Of a stretch of 64,000 nucleotides of DNA, positions 34,424 through 43,649 are shown piece by piece. Source of the stretch: Bacteroidota bacterium (GTDB lineage Bacteria > Bacteroidota > Bacteroidia > B-17B0 > Aurantibacillaceae); contig JADBXZ010000014.1 in the NCBI GenBank assembly GCA_020403265.1, positions 1-64,000 on the forward strand, in the 5' to 3' direction. The notes under the pieces are model-generated. The model searched no databases, had not been told where the DNA came from, and worked only from the letters and a program-made list of their open reading frames with translations. The position numbers were made by a program, and so were the translations under genes. How positions within the stretch are numbered: position 1 is the stretch's first letter; every line of letters begins with the position of its first letter.

Positions 34424-34660
34424 ATGCAAAAACATCACGATTTAGTTCACGAATTTCCTGAACACAGAGAAAAAATACATGATTTAAAAGTTAACAATAA
34501 TCATTTTAAAAAACTGTTTGATGAATACCATAACCTGGATCATCAAGTTCACAGCATCGAAAGCGGTGCAACAGTAACCACCGATGAGCATTTAAATGAA
34601 CTTCGCACAAAACGTGTTCACTTAAAAGATGAGTTGTATACAATGCTTACCAAAATCTAA
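34424..34660 (+). CDS. DUF465/YdcH-like small helical protein
   Basis: A 78-residue protein, highly charged and helical, with HDLVHEFPEHREKIHDLKVN at the N-terminus and the HLNELRTKRVHLKDELY segment near the end. This is the YdcH (DUF465) pattern of a short coiled coil. The function is unknown. It has its own upstream region containing an FNR-like box, which links it to the preceding redox/stress genes. Confidence 0.85.
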   Translation: MQKHHDLVHEFPEHREKIHDLKVNNNHFKKLFDEYHNLDHQVHSIESGATVTTDEHLNELRTKRVHLKDELYTMLTKI

Positions 34661-34707
34661 TTTGTTTTTGGTAGACGCTATTTATTTTTTTTAATCAAAA
34701 TTATTTT

Positions 34708-35880
34708 ATGCCGGTTTATCAAAAACAAGGTAAAATTCCACATAAACGCCATGTGGTATTTCGTTCAGATGAAGGACAGCTTTATCACGAAGAACTCTTT
34801 GGAACAGAAGGCTTTTCAAGCACGTCCTCACTGTTATATCATCTTTATCCGCCAACTATGGTAAAAGAAATAGGTAAAGCACAGTGGGCAAGGCCTGAGG
34901 TTGGACTTGATGAAAACCTTAAAGCGCTGAGTTTTATGGGTTTTGATGTTGAACCAGAGGATGATTATCTGCAAAGCCGTAAGGTTTTCTTTTTTAACGA
35001 CGACATGCAAATTGGCATGGCAGCTCCTTCAAAATCGATGAAGGACTATTTTTTTAAGAATGCAGATTCAGATGAAATGCTTTTTATCCATAAAGGAAGT
35101 GGCAGATGTTTAACAGCCTATGGTACTGTTGATTTCGTTTATGGTGATTACGTAATTATTCCGAGAGGTACGGTATATAAACTGGAGTTTGACTCGTCAG
35201 AGAATAAAATTCTTTTCGTTGAGTCTCATAGTCCGATACGCACACCTAAACGTTATCGAAATGAATTTGGTCAGCTATTGGAACATTCACCGTTTTGCGA
35301 AAGAGATTTTAAGTTACCTCATAACTTTAAAACGTATGATAAAAAAGGTGATTTTAAAATCATGATTAAAAAAAGAGGGCTTATTTACCCTTATGTATAC
35401 GAAACTCATCCTTTTGATTTAATTGGATGGGATGGATACGTTTATCCATATGCATTTTCAATTTTTGATTTTGAACCAATAACAGGTAGAATTCATATGC
35501 CACCGCCAATACATCAACAATTTGAAGGCCGCAATTTTGTAATTTGTTCTTTTGTACCTCGTTTATATGATTATCATCCGGATGCTATTCCGGCACCTTA
35601 TCATCACAGCAATATTGATGCGGAAGAAATTTTGTATTACGTTGATGGAGATTTTATGAGCAGAAATAATATTAAAGCAGGGCAGTTTACTTTGCATCCC
35701 GCAGGAGTTCCACATGGGCCACATCCGGGGGCAATTGAACGCAGCATCGGTAAAAAAGAAACGAAGGAATTGGCAGTAATGATAGATCCGTTTAATCCGC
35801 TCAAAATATCAGTAGACGCCTTAAAATACGAGGTGAAGGATTATTACAAATCATGGATTTCAAAACCTGAACTTGTATAA
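34708..35880 (+). CDS. hmgA: Homogentisate 1,2-dioxygenase
   Basis: A 390-residue cupin-fold iron enzyme that opens the ring of homogentisate to maleylacetoacetate in tyrosine degradation. C-terminal metal-site text includes HMPPPIHQQFEGRNFVICSF and LHPAGVPHGPHPGA, with IDAEEILYYVDGDF between. Bacteroidota members are shorter (380-390) than the roughly 430-residue proteobacterial form, so this length is normal. hppD follows in the same direction after 93 bp. The later enzymes (maleylacetoacetate isomerase, fumarylacetoacetase) are not in this window. Confidence 0.93.
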   Translation: MPVYQKQGKIPHKRHVVFRSDEGQLYHEELFGTEGFSSTSSLLYHLYPPTMVKEIGKAQWARPEVGLDENLKALSFMGFDVEPEDDYLQSRKVFFFNDDMQIGMAAPSKSMKDYFFKNADSDEMLFIHKGSGRCLTAYGTVDFVYGDYVIIPRGTVYKLEFDSSENKILFVESHSPIRTPKRYRNEFGQLLEHSPFCERDFKLPHNFKTYDKKGDFKIMIKKRGLIYPYVYETHPFDLIGWDGYVYPYAFSIFDFEPITGRIHMPPPIHQQFEGRNFVICSFVPRLYDYHPDAIPAPYHHSNIDAEEILYYVDGDFMSRNNIKAGQFTLHPAGVPHGPHPGAIERSIGKKETKELAVMIDPFNPLKISVDALKYEVKDYYKSWISKPELV

Positions 35881-35888
35881 TATAATGT

Positions 35889-35934
35889 CACACTAAGCCC
35901 CTGCCTTTGCCGTCAGGCATGAAGTTGAAGTGTG
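35889..35934 (+). repeat. Nested GC-rich palindrome between hmgA and hppD
   Basis: CACACT (35889-35894) pairs with AGTGTG (35929-35934); inside lies TGCCT-TTGCCGTC-AGGCA (35902-35919). The inner part is GC-rich against its surroundings and resembles the palindromes in the broken tRNA copies and in alaS. A processing or attenuator role in the hmgA-hppD mRNA is possible. Confidence 0.45.
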
Positions 35935-35973
35935 TTAAATAATAAAAAATAACAAATCTAAAAACTTAAACAC

Positions 35974-37131
35974 ATGTCAGTAGCAGATTTAACCAGCGTA
36001 AAAAACTTCGATTACAGCGGAGAAAAAGTATTTGAAAAAGCACAGGATTTTTTGCCAATTAACGGCACAGATTATGTTGAACTATATGTTGGTAATGCTA
36101 AGCAAGCAGCCCATTTTTACAAAACAGCCTTTGGCTTTCAGGAACTTGCTTATGCAGGATTAGAGACCGGTTCGCGAGATCGTGTGTCTTATGTGTTGGT
36201 TCAGGATAAAATCCGTTTAGTTTTAACTTCTCCATTTGATCCAAATAGCGATATTTCTCATCACATCCGTTTACATGGTGATGGTGTAAAGGTAATAGCT
36301 TTATGGGTAGATGATGCTCGTGTAGCTTATGAAGAAACAATTAAACGCGGTGCCAAATCTTATTTAGAGCCCACTGTTGCAAAGGATGGACATGGCGAAA
36401 TTGTTCGTTCAGGGATTCATACCTACGGAGAAACGGTACACATTTTTGTGGAGCGAAAAAATTATAAAGGTATCTTTATGCCGGGTTATGCAAAATGGGA
36501 AACTGAATTCCATCCTGGTAAAACAGGTTTAAAGTATATTGACCACATGGTTGGTAACGTTGAGCTTGGTGCCATGAATAAATGGTCAACTTTTTATGCA
36601 GACGTAATGGGTTTTGCGAATTTAGTAACCTTTGATGATAAAGATATTTCCACAGAGTATACTGCATTAATGAGCAAGGTGATGACCAATGGAAACGGAC
36701 GTATTAAATTTCCAATCAATGAACCAGCCAAAGGCAAGAAAAAATCACAGGTAGAAGAATATTTGGATTTTTATCATGGTCCCGGTTGTCAGCATATTGC
36801 CGTTGCTACGGATGATATTGTTTTTACGGTTTCTGAAATGAGGAAGCGTGGTGTTGACTTTTTATACGTGCCCGGTAGTTATTATGACACCGTAAAAGAC
36901 CGTGTAGGAATTATTGAAGAAGATCTGGAAGTGTTAAAGAAATGGGGAATAATGGTAGATAGAGATGAAGAGGGGTATTTATTACAAATATTTACAAAAC
37001 CGGTAGAAGACCGTCCGACCTTGTTTTTTGAAATCATTCAACGTAAAGGGGCCATGTCATTTGGTAAAGGCAACTTTCAGGCCTTGTTTGAATCCATTGA
37101 AGCAGAGCAGGCGAGGAGGGGTACTTTGTAA
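35974..37131 (+). CDS. hppD: 4-hydroxyphenylpyruvate dioxygenase
   Basis: A 385-residue VOC-fold iron enzyme converting 4-hydroxyphenylpyruvate to homogentisate. The first iron His is in YIDHMVGNVELG (near residue 191), the second in GCQHIAVATDDI (near residue 273), and the Glu in FFEIIQRKG (near residue 354). The C-terminal GKGNFQALFESIE helix that closes the active site is complete. It produces the substrate of the HmgA encoded just upstream, so the two genes cover successive steps. A terminator follows. Confidence 0.95.
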   Translation: MSVADLTSVKNFDYSGEKVFEKAQDFLPINGTDYVELYVGNAKQAAHFYKTAFGFQELAYAGLETGSRDRVSYVLVQDKIRLVLTSPFDPNSDISHHIRLHGDGVKVIALWVDDARVAYEETIKRGAKSYLEPTVAKDGHGEIVRSGIHTYGETVHIFVERKNYKGIFMPGYAKWETEFHPGKTGLKYIDHMVGNVELGAMNKWSTFYADVMGFANLVTFDDKDISTEYTALMSKVMTNGNGRIKFPINEPAKGKKKSQVEEYLDFYHGPGCQHIAVATDDIVFTVSEMRKRGVDFLYVPGSYYDTVKDRVGIIEEDLEVLKKWGIMVDRDEEGYLLQIFTKPVEDRPTLFFEIIQRKGAMSFGKGNFQALFESIEAEQARRGTL

Positions 37132-37568
37132 AAAGTATTTATTTTAAAACAAAAAAAGCAGTTGAAATTTCAGCTGCTTTTTATTTGAATATTTGATAAA
37201 ATTAATCGTTAAGTGCTTCCCCTCGTTCCCGTAAGAATTTTTTCCTTTGGCAAATAAAAACACTATTTTTCATCTTGCAACAAAAATAGGATTTAACAAC
37301 CACTTTAGGCCTTACTAATTAATTGCACACGTATTTTTATTATCTTTTGTTAATATTACCAAACCAGCCTTAACAGAAATATCCATCAATTGCACTTTAG
37401 CATAGCTATCAAAGTAATGCCCATTTAGATTATGATTTTTATAATTAGTGGAAATTTAACCAGAAAACCTTATCGTCTCTTAATCACCTACAGTTCATTT
37501 TTTAAAGGGCAGTTTAGGGTTTGTCTCGCTAAAAATGCACAACATGTTATTATTGGCATACCGTTAAA
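37132..37568 (+). other. 437-bp spacer between hppD and the desaturase gene
   Basis: It holds the hppD terminator (37149-37182). In the rest I see no gene, tRNA or repeat that I can support. A short open frame at 37432-37623 overlaps the convergent desaturase gene end and has no family features. Confidence 0.5.
37149..37182 (+). terminator. Terminator after hppD
   Basis: AAAAAGCAG and CTGCTTTTT form the base of a long imperfect stem whose inside is TTGAAATTTCA. A T-run follows. Confidence 0.8.
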
Positions 37569-38294
37569 CTACTTTACCAACTTAATAATGTGCAATTTAT
37601 CCATTACCCAAATAATCGGGTAGGTTGGATCTATTTCCCACCACTTAGCAGCAAAGTTTGGCTTGGCGCCTGCATGATGGTGATTGTTTTGAAACAATTC
37701 TCCCATTAACAGAAAATCCCACCATAAGGTGTTTTTAGATTTATCTTTTTCTTCAAAATTACGGTAACCATATTTATGTCCGGCCCAATTTACGATTGCG
37801 CCTTGAATAGGACCCATTAAAAAGTGAATTGGCAAAAATATAAACATCCACCAATGCGTGGCGAACACAATATAAAACGCTACATAAGCTGCTCCAAAAC
37901 TAAGGCGTGTAACCCAATTATCTGCAATTTTATCAATAAGAGGATATTCCGGAAAATTACGGTCAAATTTTTCCTCAACAACAACGCGCTTATTTAACAC
38001 ATCATTATATATTAGGCGCGTATGCAACATCATGTGATAAGCATCTTTAAAAAAATGGGGTGTATGAGGATCTTTTTCTGTATCACTGTATGCATGATGC
38101 ATGCGGTGCAATATAGCATATGCACGAGCATTTAAATAAGAGGAGCCTTGCGTTATCCATGCGAAAATATAAAAGAATTTTTCCCAAAATTTGCTCATGG
38201 TAAACATTTTGTGTGCAGAGTAACGGTGTAAAAAAAAAGTTTGTGCAAATAGTGAAAGGTACCAGTGTAGAATTAAGAAAATTAAAATAATCAT
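37569..38294 (-). CDS. Membrane fatty-acid (acyl-CoA-type) desaturase
   Basis: A 241-residue di-iron membrane enzyme. Three histidine boxes are seen: HRYSAH (residues 23-28), HRMHH (near 63-67) and NNHHHAGAK (near 201). Four hydrophobic helices surround them. The order and spacing match the stearoyl-CoA/delta-9 desaturase family of Bacteroidota. It would introduce a cis double bond into membrane acyl chains using oxygen. There is no fused cytochrome b5 or ferredoxin domain. A TAAATTTA -7-like element lies about 20 bp upstream of the start. Confidence 0.9.
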   Translation of the reverse strand: MIILIFLILHWYLSLFAQTFFLHRYSAHKMFTMSKFWEKFFYIFAWITQGSSYLNARAYAILHRMHHAYSDTEKDPHTPHFFKDAYHMMLHTRLIYNDVLNKRVVVEEKFDRNFPEYPLIDKIADNWVTRLSFGAAYVAFYIVFATHWWMFIFLPIHFLMGPIQGAIVNWAGHKYGYRNFEEKDKSKNTLWWDFLLMGELFQNNHHHAGAKPNFAAKWWEIDPTYPIIWVMDKLHIIKLVK

Positions 38295-38429
38295 TTATAG
38301 ATTGGGATTAAATTTAGGTTTGTTATCCGAATCTAGTTTCACGAATGAAATGTATGAAAGATAGAATGAATATTATATTAACGCTAAATGGTAACTTTTG
38401 TTCACCAAACAAAAATCTTTTAAGAAAAT

Positions 38430-38461
38430 AAAAACCCTCTGCAAACTCGCAAAGGGTTTTT
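38430..38461 (-). terminator. Terminator of the atp operon
   Basis: AAAAACCCT (38430-38438) pairs with AGGGTTTTT (38453-38461), with short GC contacts in the loop. Read on the minus strand it follows the atpG stop and has a U-rich tail. Confidence 0.8.
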
Positions 38462-38468
38462 ATTTTAA

Positions 38469-39344
38469 TTAGCCATTTAACGCTTCGGCTCCACCAACAA
38501 TTTCAAGAATTTCTTTGGTGATGGAAGCCTGGCGTGCTTTGTTGTACATGATCTTTAAATCTTTCTGCATGGATTTGGCATTGTCGGTAGCTTTGTGCAT
38601 GGCAGTCATACGTGCACCGTGCTCACTGGCAACACTATCTAGTAATGCTTTGTAAAATTGTGTTTTTAAACTACGAGGAATTAAATCGCTAATGATAAAT
38701 TCTTTGCTTGGTTCAAAAATATAATCACCGGTTGTAGCACCTTGTTCGCCTGATGATTCAATTGGCAAAAATTGTTCTTCTGTAGCAACTTGTACTGCCG
38801 CATTTTTAAACTGGTTATAAACCAAAACTACTTTATCAAACTGTTTATTAACGAACGATGCCATTACCTTTTCTGAAATAGCTAACGACTTTGTGAAACT
38901 TAAACCATCAAACACCTCATTGGTGTGGTGTGGCACATCTTGTCCTGAAATAATATACTTGGTGCGTTTAAAGGCATCTTGTACTTTTTTACCAACGGGT
39001 AAAACAGTTACATCATAATTTGCATATTTTTCTTTAATAATGCTATTGGTTTTTTTTATGATGTTTGCATTGAACCCTCCGGCTAATCCGCGGTTAGAAG
39101 AAATCGCAATAATCAATATGTTCTTCCCGTCTGTTTTACGGGCATACATATTTTCACTTGCATCAACACTGGCGCTTACATTCTCCAGTATTTCCTTTAG
39201 TTTGTTGGCATAAGGACGCATTTGTGTGATGGCATCCTGGGCACGTTTTAGCTTTGCAGCACTTACCATTTTCATGGCACTTGTAATCTGCATGGTACTG
39301 CCAATGGATACAATTCTGTTTCTTACTTCTTTTAAACTAGGCAT
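38469..39344 (-). CDS. atpG: ATP synthase gamma subunit
   Basis: A 291-residue central stalk protein. The N-terminal helix MPSLKEVRNRIVSIGSTMQI TSAMKMVS (split here to show two blocks) and the C-terminal helix KATDNAKSMQKDLKIMYNKA with ITKEILEIVGGAEA are the two coiled-coil strands that rotate in the alpha-beta ring. It is the last gene of the operon and is followed by a terminator. The beta and epsilon genes, which normally follow in other phyla, are absent here. Confidence 0.97.
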   Translation of the reverse strand: MPSLKEVRNRIVSIGSTMQITSAMKMVSAAKLKRAQDAITQMRPYANKLKEILENVSASVDASENMYARKTDGKNILIIAISSNRGLAGGFNANIIKKTNSIIKEKYANYDVTVLPVGKKVQDAFKRTKYIISGQDVPHHTNEVFDGLSFTKSLAISEKVMASFVNKQFDKVVLVYNQFKNAAVQVATEEQFLPIESSGEQGATTGDYIFEPSKEFIISDLIPRSLKTQFYKALLDSVASEHGARMTAMHKATDNAKSMQKDLKIMYNKARQASITKEILEIVGGAEALNG

Positions 39345-39426
39345 TTTAAAAAATTTTAAATGTTAAATTTTAAACGTTAAATACGTGCAAACAAATAAAA
39401 TTTATCATTTATTATTTAACATCATC

Positions 39427-41004
39427 TTAATTATATTTCGAAATTAATTCCTTTGCGCAAGCCTCTAGTGTATTAGTGATCTCATCGGTGTATTTACCGG
39501 CTTTTAAATCATCTAATACAGTTTTGTGTTTACGCTCCATAAAATCCAAGAATTCCTTTTCAAATTCTCTTACTTTATTTACAGGTACACTGCGTAATAA
39601 ATTTTTAGTACCAAGGTAAATAATGGCAATTTGTTGCTCAACACGCAATGGAGAGAACTGTCCTTGCTTTAAAATTTCCACGTTACGCGCACCTTTATCT
39701 AATACTGATTTTGTAGCAGCATCCAAATCTGAACCAAACTTGGCAAAGGCCTCTAACTCACGGTACTGTGCCTGATCTAATTTTAAAGTACCTGCCACTT
39801 TTTTCATTGATTTAATTTGAGCATTACCACCTACGCGAGATACTGAAATACCTACGTTAATTGCAGGACGAACCCCCGAGTTAAATAAATTACTTTCTAA
39901 AAATATCTGACCATCGGTAATTGAAATTACGTTGGTTGGAATATAGGCAGAAACGTCACCGGCTTGAGTTTCAATAATTGGTAAAGCAGTTAATGAGCCA
40001 CCACCTTTTACTAAACCTTTAATAGATTCCGGTAAATCATTCATGCTTTGAGCAATAGAATCGTTTGCATTAATTTTAGCTGCACGTTCTAATAAACGAC
40101 TGTGTAGGTAAAATACATCACCAGGATATGCTTCACGACCCGGAGGACGACGTAATAGCAACGATACCTCACGGTAAGCAACGGCTTGCTTAGATAAGTC
40201 ATCAAATACAATTAATGCCGGACGACCGGTATCACGGAAAAACTCACCAACAGCTGCACCTGCAAATGGCGCATAAAACTGCATTGGAGCAGGATCTGAG
40301 GCATTAGATGCAACAACTACTGTGTAGGCCATTGCACCGTTTTCTTCTAACACACGCACAACGTTTGCAACTGTAGAAGCTTTTTGACCAATAGCAACAT
40401 AAATACAATACACCGGTTTACCCGCTTCAAAAAATTCTTTTTGATTAATGATTGTATCGATACAAACAGCTGTTTTTCCTGTTTGACGGTCACCAATAAC
40501 CAACTCACGTTGACCACGACCAATTGGAATCATCGCATCGATTGATTTAATACCTGTTTGTAAAGGTTCTGTAACCGGCTGACGATAGATAACACCAGGT
40601 GCTTTACGCTCTAAAGGCATTTCATAAGTAGCACCTGTAATTGGACCTTTACCGTCAATTGGGTTACCTAAGGTATCTACTACACGCCCTAACATACCTT
40701 CACCAACTTTTAATGAAGCAATACGGTTAGTACGCTTACATGTACTGCCTTCTTTCAAGCCTTCACTTGGACCAAGTAATACAGCACCAACGTTATCTTC
40801 TTCTAAGTTTAATACAATTCCTTGCAATCCGGTTTCAAATTCAATTAATTCACCTGATTGAACTTTAGATAAACCATAAATACGGGCAATTCCATCACCC
40901 ACTTGTAAAATAGTTCCTACTTCTTCTAATTCAGCTTCGCTTTTAAAGCCGCTTAATTGTTGTCTTAAGATGGCAGATACTTCTGCCGGTTTTATTTCAG
41001 CCAT
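39427..41004 (-). CDS. atpA: ATP synthase alpha subunit
   Basis: A 525-residue F1 alpha subunit. The Walker A motif is GDRQTGKTA (near residue 171), followed by the [20 protein letters not shown] block and the signature [14 protein letters not shown] (near residue 364). It forms the hexamer with beta and holds non-catalytic nucleotide sites. It is followed by atpG after 82 bp and preceded by atpH after 19 bp. Confidence 0.98.
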   Translation of the reverse strand: MAEIKPAEVSAILRQQLSGFKSEAELEEVGTILQVGDGIARIYGLSKVQSGELIEFETGLQGIVLNLEEDNVGAVLLGPSEGLKEGSTCKRTNRIASLKVGEGMLGRVVDTLGNPIDGKGPITGATYEMPLERKAPGVIYRQPVTEPLQTGIKSIDAMIPIGRGQRELVIGDRQTGKTAVCIDTIINQKEFFEAGKPVYCIYVAIGQKASTVANVVRVLEENGAMAYTVVVASNASDPAPMQFYAPFAGAAVGEFFRDTGRPALIVFDDLSKQAVAYREVSLLLRRPPGREAYPGDVFYLHSRLLERAAKINANDSIAQSMNDLPESIKGLVKGGGSLTALPIIETQAGDVSAYIPTNVISITDGQIFLESNLFNSGVRPAINVGISVSRVGGNAQIKSMKKVAGTLKLDQAQYRELEAFAKFGSDLDAATKSVLDKGARNVEILKQGQFSPLRVEQQIAIIYLGTKNLLRSVPVNKVREFEKEFLDFMERKHKTVLDDLKAGKYTDEITNTLEACAKELISKYN

Positions 41005-41023
41005 GTTTTATTGATTCAATTCG

Positions 41024-41575
41024 TTAGTTTAATTCAGGTAAATATAAATTCGTTGAGAAATTTTTTCTTAATTGGTTTAATTTGGTGCGCACACTTTGAT
41101 CAATTTGAGTATCGTTTATGGTGATTATAAAACCACCAATCAACTCCGGGTTTACTTTTTCAACCAGCTCAATTTGACCGGTAACCTTTGTTTTTACTAA
41201 ATTTAAAAGTTGTTGTTTTGAAGCATCATCCAATTTAACTGCGCTTTCTACTTTTACAGTAGTAATATTCAATTGTTGTTTATATAAATCATCAAATGCA
41301 TTGGCCATATCATCAATATATCCTTCGCGTTTTTTTACAGCTATAACGTTTAAAAACGATTGGGTTGTTGCCGATATTTTACCTTCAAATATGGTTTTAA
41401 AGATGGCCATTTTCTTGTCGGTTTTAACAATAGGACTTTCTAATAAATTAACAAAATCACCATTGGATTGGCAAACAGATTTGATTAGCTGCATATCCTT
41501 TCTAACCTCTTCTAATTGCTTTGTTTCAATTGCTAAATCTATTAAAGATTTTGCGTATCTGCTGGCAACGCTCAT
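41024..41575 (-). CDS. atpH: ATP synthase delta subunit
   Basis: A 183-residue OSCP/delta subunit joining F1 to the peripheral stalk. The N-terminal helical domain begins SVASRYAKSLIDLAIE, and the C-terminal family signature appears as ELIGGFIITINDTQIDQSVR (near residues 146-165). It lies between atpF (8-bp gap) and atpA. Confidence 0.95.
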   Translation of the reverse strand: MSVASRYAKSLIDLAIETKQLEEVRKDMQLIKSVCQSNGDFVNLLESPIVKTDKKMAIFKTIFEGKISATTQSFLNVIAVKKREGYIDDMANAFDDLYKQQLNITTVKVESAVKLDDASKQQLLNLVKTKVTGQIELVEKVNPELIGGFIITINDTQIDQSVRTKLNQLRKNFSTNLYLPELN

Positions 41576-41582
41576 GTAAAAA

Positions 41583-42095
41583 TTAATTTAGGTTTAAATC
41601 TTTCATTAAATTGCCTACAAGCGTTTTTTGTTTTTCATCTTGAGTCAATTCTGATTTTAATATTTTTTCAGCAATATCAATACTTAAAGTAGCTACTTGA
41701 TTTTTTAAATCGGTAATAGCTGCATTTTTTTCATTAATAATTTGTTCGCGAGCTGTTTGCATAATTCTTTCAGCGTCTTTAGTTGCCTTCGATTTAGCCT
41801 CGTTAATAATGCTTTCTTTCATTTCACGGGCTTCTTTTAACAAGTTATCGCGTTCAGCACGACCTTCAGCCAATAAACGTTCGTTGTTTGATTTTAACTC
41901 TCTAACTTCGTTAAGAGCTCTGTCAGCACTTGCTAAAGCATCAGTAATTCCTTGTTCGCGGGTTTTAATCGCAGTTAAAATAGGTTTCCAAGCAAATTTT
42001 GCAAGTATTACCAATAATAAGATAAAGACAATTGTGGTCCAAACTATTAAACCTAAACCTGGTTCTATTAAACTACCTAAAATCATTGCGTTCAT
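41583..42095 (-). CDS. atpF: ATP synthase b subunit
   Basis: A 170-residue peripheral-stalk protein with one N-terminal membrane helix (about residues 12-32) and a long charged coiled coil. The conserved FAWKPILTAIKTREQGI follows the helix. Either the Met at 42095 or that at residue 4 could be the start. It follows atpE after a 64-bp spacer with a terminator-like hairpin. Confidence 0.95.
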   Translation of the reverse strand: MNAMILGSLIEPGLGLIVWTTIVFILLLVILAKFAWKPILTAIKTREQGITDALASADRALNEVRELKSNNERLLAEGRAERDNLLKEAREMKESIINEAKSKATKDAERIMQTAREQIINEKNAAITDLKNQVATLSIDIAEKILKSELTQDEKQKTLVGNLMKDLNLN

Positions 42096-42121
42096 TATTT
42101 TATGTTTTTTAAATACTTTTT

Positions 42122-42155
42122 AAAAAGCCTGCAACCAACCGTTACAGGCTTTTTT
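42122..42155 (-). terminator. Attenuator-like hairpin between atpE and atpF
   Basis: AAAAAGCCTG (42122-42131) and CAGGCTTTTT (42145-42154) form a 10-bp stem with a 13-base loop. On the minus strand it lies 5 bp after the atpE stop and is followed by T's. It has the form of an intrinsic terminator inside the operon and so probably acts as a partial one. Confidence 0.7.
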
Positions 42156-42159
42156 TGAA

Positions 42160-42408
<249 letters not shown>

Positions 42409-43551
42409 TTAATGTTTTGCATTTACAGAAGCCTCATTTTCATGAGAATGTCCTTCATGATCATGATGATGTTCCTCTACTGCACTACCTATAAATAAAG
42501 CAGTTAACATTGTAAATACATAAGCTTGTAAAAACGCTACTAAACACTCTAATACATCAATAAATAAAGCAAAGGCAATTGAAATTGGCGATACAGCAAT
42601 TGACTTGAATATGAAAATTAAACCAATTAAACTGATGATAATAATATGACCCGCACTCATGTTCGCAAATAAACGAATCATTAAAGCAAATGGCTTAGTG
42701 AAAATACCTACAATTTCAATCGGAATTAAAATAGGGTATAACCATTTTGGTGCCGGCGGCAAAAATAAGTGATGCCAATAATTAGCATTACCATTAATGT
42801 TAGTAACAATCAATGTAATGAAAGACAATACAAATGTAAATGCAATATTACCAGTTAAGTTAGCACCAATTGGCAACATACCTAAAACATTATTAATCAA
42901 GATAAAGAAGAATACCGTTAAGAGAAAAGGAACAAATTTGGTGTGATTTTTACCAATGTTTGATTTAGCAATATCATCTCTAACAAAAACGATTAATGGC
43001 TCAAAAAACGACTGCTTACCTTTTGGAGCATTTGTAACACCTGTTTTGCCATAGCTTTTTGCAATTGAAATAAATAGACCAAATAAGATTAACATAGAAA
43101 TCATCATTTGAGCTACATTTTTGGTAATTGAAATGTCATAAATTTTTTCGCTCTCATCTTCAGACACTATTTTTTCTTCGTGCAAAGAATAACCATTATA
43201 TGACTGCTCTCCATGACCGAATCTTGAAGAAGAAAATAGGTTTAAACCTGTTTTGTTAGAATAAAAAATAACCGGTAAATGTATAGATACTGCATCTTCA
43301 CCATGCCCCCATAAATGCCAAGCGTGTGAATCCAAAATATGCTCAATTGCTAAAGCGCCGATATTAACCTTTCCGTCATGCTCTTCATGGTGTGCGCCTG
43401 CCGCAGCGTGTTCTTGTAATGAATCATGAACAATGGCTGTGTGCTCATCCGGGTCTGATGCCTTAATGGTTCGAACGCTGAAAAGTAGAGAAATGAATAA
43501 AATTAGATTTAAAATTTTATGGCTCGGGTTTATACAATTTTTAACGAACAT
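42409..43551 (-). CDS. atpB: ATP synthase a subunit with long exported N-terminus
   Basis: A 380-residue subunit a. A signal-like helix (about 13-31) is followed by a His- and acid-rich region of about 120 residues (HEEHDGK, HAWHLWGHGED). The membrane core then has the essential Arg in MIRLFANMSAGH (near residue 300). The C-terminus is again His-rich (EEHHHDHEGHSHENE). The long N-terminal extension is typical for Bacteroidota but its role is not known. It is the first gene of the operon and has a good promoter 36 bp upstream. Confidence 0.95.
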   Translation of the reverse strand: MFVKNCINPSHKILNLILFISLLFSVRTIKASDPDEHTAIVHDSLQEHAAAGAHHEEHDGKVNIGALAIEHILDSHAWHLWGHGEDAVSIHLPVIFYSNKTGLNLFSSSRFGHGEQSYNGYSLHEEKIVSEDESEKIYDISITKNVAQMMISMLILFGLFISIAKSYGKTGVTNAPKGKQSFFEPLIVFVRDDIAKSNIGKNHTKFVPFLLTVFFFILINNVLGMLPIGANLTGNIAFTFVLSFITLIVTNINGNANYWHHLFLPPAPKWLYPILIPIEIVGIFTKPFALMIRLFANMSAGHIIIISLIGLIFIFKSIAVSPISIAFALFIDVLECLVAFLQAYVFTMLTALFIGSAVEEHHHDHEGHSHENEASVNAKH

Positions 43552-43586
43552 GTGTAAAAAATGGACAATTTTTAAATTTTCGAGCG

Positions 43587-43616
43587 CAAATGTAGGTGTT
43601 TTTTGGTTATAAACAA
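43587..43616 (-). promoter_or_regulatory. Promoter of the atp operon
   Basis: On the minus strand TTG (43616-43614) and TACATTTG (43594-43587) are exactly 19 bp apart, a full match to the Bacteroidota consensus. The predicted leader is about 30 bases. Confidence 0.8.
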
Positions 43617-43649
43617 TGATTTAAGCCTATAAAAAAAACACTTTATAAT

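Noticed and set aside
37432-37623. 63-codon open frame after hppD
   Set aside because: It overlaps the end of the well-supported desaturase gene on the other strand and shows no family signature.
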